This document shows positions 6,620 through 7,152 of a stretch of DNA of 7,152 nucleotides, one piece after another. Position numbers and translations under genes: made by a program. How positions within the stretch are numbered: the stretch's first letter is position 1; each line of letters starts with the position of its first letter. Source of the stretch: Chloroflexota bacterium (GTDB lineage: Bacteria > Chloroflexota > Limnocylindria > Limnocylindrales > CSP1-4); contig JAICUV010000177.1 of assembly GCA_025935655.1 (NCBI GenBank), positions 1 to 7,152 of the forward strand, in the 5' to 3' direction. A model generated the notes under the pieces. That model was not told the DNA's origin, searched no databases, and saw nothing but the letters and a program-made list of their open reading frames with translations.

Positions 6620-7152
6620 GCGACGGGTTGCGGGTCGCCCTGACGTTCGACGTGGAGTTCCCGGACCGCCCGACGGGCCCGGGGGCGACCGTGGCGATCC
6701 TCGACGCGCTCGGGGCCGCCGGCGTCCGCGCGACCGCGTTCATCCAGGGCCGCTGGGCGGAGGCGGAGCCGGACGTCGCGCGGCGGATCGCCGCGGACGG
6801 CCATGTCGTGGGCAACCACTCGCACCACCACGCACGGCTGACGATGCTCACCGGCGCGGGGATCACCCGCGACGTCCGCGCGGCGGACGCGGCGATCGCG
6901 AAGGCGACCGGGGTGAGCCCCAGGCCGTGGTTCCGCTGCCCGTTCGGGGCGGGGGCCGGGACGCTGCGCGTCGTGCGGCGGCTGGCGGACGCCGGGTACG
7001 TGGACGTGGGCTGGCACGTCGATCCCGCCGACTGGGCGGGCGCCTCGGCGACCGTGCTCCGACGTCGCGTCGTGGATGGCGTCCGCGCACACGGCGACGG
7101 GGCGGTGGTGCTCATGCACGGCTGGCCCCTCGCGACGCCGATCGCGCTGCCG
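6616..7152 (+). CDS. NodB-homology (carbohydrate esterase 4-like) deacetylase, apparently cytoplasmic, C-terminus cut by window edge
   Basis: The 179 visible residues contain the NodB motifs in order. Motif 1 is LTFDVEF (9-15), with Asp12 as the likely catalytic base. Motif 2 is NHSHHH (67-72), with His68 and His72 as metal ligands. Motif 3 is RCPFG (107-111), in place of RPPYG. Motif 4 is VDPADW (135-140). Motif 5 is VLMHGW (165-170), with His168. The family removes N- or O-acetyl groups from sugars, or hydrolyses other C-N bonds (PuuE-type allantoinase, cyclic imidase). In motif 1 the second Asp, normally a metal ligand, is Val13 followed by Glu14. No signal peptide or membrane anchor precedes the first strand, so it should stay in the cytoplasm, unlike most peptidoglycan or chitin deacetylases. 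Its ATG overlaps the permease TGA (ATGA), indicating translational coupling and a function tied to the imported substrate. Little of the NodB domain is missing beyond position 7152. Confidence 0.88.
   Translation, partial: MSDGLRVALTFDVEFPDRPTGPGATVAILDALGAAGVRATAFIQGRWAEAEPDVARRIAADGHVVGNHSHHHARLTMLTGAGITRDVRAADAAIAKATGVSPRPWFRCPFGAGAGTLRVVRRLADAGYVDVGWHVDPADWAGASATVLRRRVVDGVRAHGDGAVVLMHGWPLATPIALP

Overview
The window is a very GC-rich bacterial segment holding a carbohydrate-uptake and processing locus. Protein families, and the long Ser/Ala/Pro/Thr-rich tether behind the lipoprotein cysteine of the binding protein, look most like high-GC Chloroflexota (Limnocylindria/Ellin6529-like); an actinobacterium is the main alternative. 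This is a judgement from protein style, since the window has no rRNA or marker gene.

Layout: two divergent transcription units share a 101-bp intergenic region (2042-2142). Leftward: a glycoside hydrolase family 4 enzyme (755-2041) and, overlapping it by 8 nt, a YghZ-type aldo/keto reductase (1-762, cut by the left edge). Rightward: a GntR/HutC-type regulator (2143-2955), an ABC sugar-binding lipoprotein (2996-4441), a strong G+C hairpin (4461-4495), two MalF/MalG-like inner-membrane permeases (4538-5488 and 5495-6619), and a NodB-type deacetylase without signal peptide (6616 to the right edge, truncated) whose ATG overlaps the last permease stop. No ATPase subunit is present, so a shared ATPase encoded elsewhere, or a gene beyond the right edge, is needed.

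Working model (inference): an oligosaccharide is captured by the lipoprotein, imported by the permease pair, trimmed in the cytoplasm by the deacetylase and the NAD/metal-dependent GH4 enzyme, with the reductase handling a downstream aldehyde or keto product and the UTRA-domain regulator sensing a sugar or sugar phosphate. A GH4 enzyme plus a cytoplasmic deacetylase recalls the chitobiose (chb) logic of enterobacteria, where ChbG deacetylates the substrate before the GH4 enzyme ChbF can cut it; here an ABC importer stands in place of a PTS.

The window is densely coding. The only gaps are 2042-2142, 2956-2995, 4442-4537 and 5489-5494; none exceeds 300 bases. No tRNA, rRNA, CRISPR array, insertion sequence or phage gene was seen.
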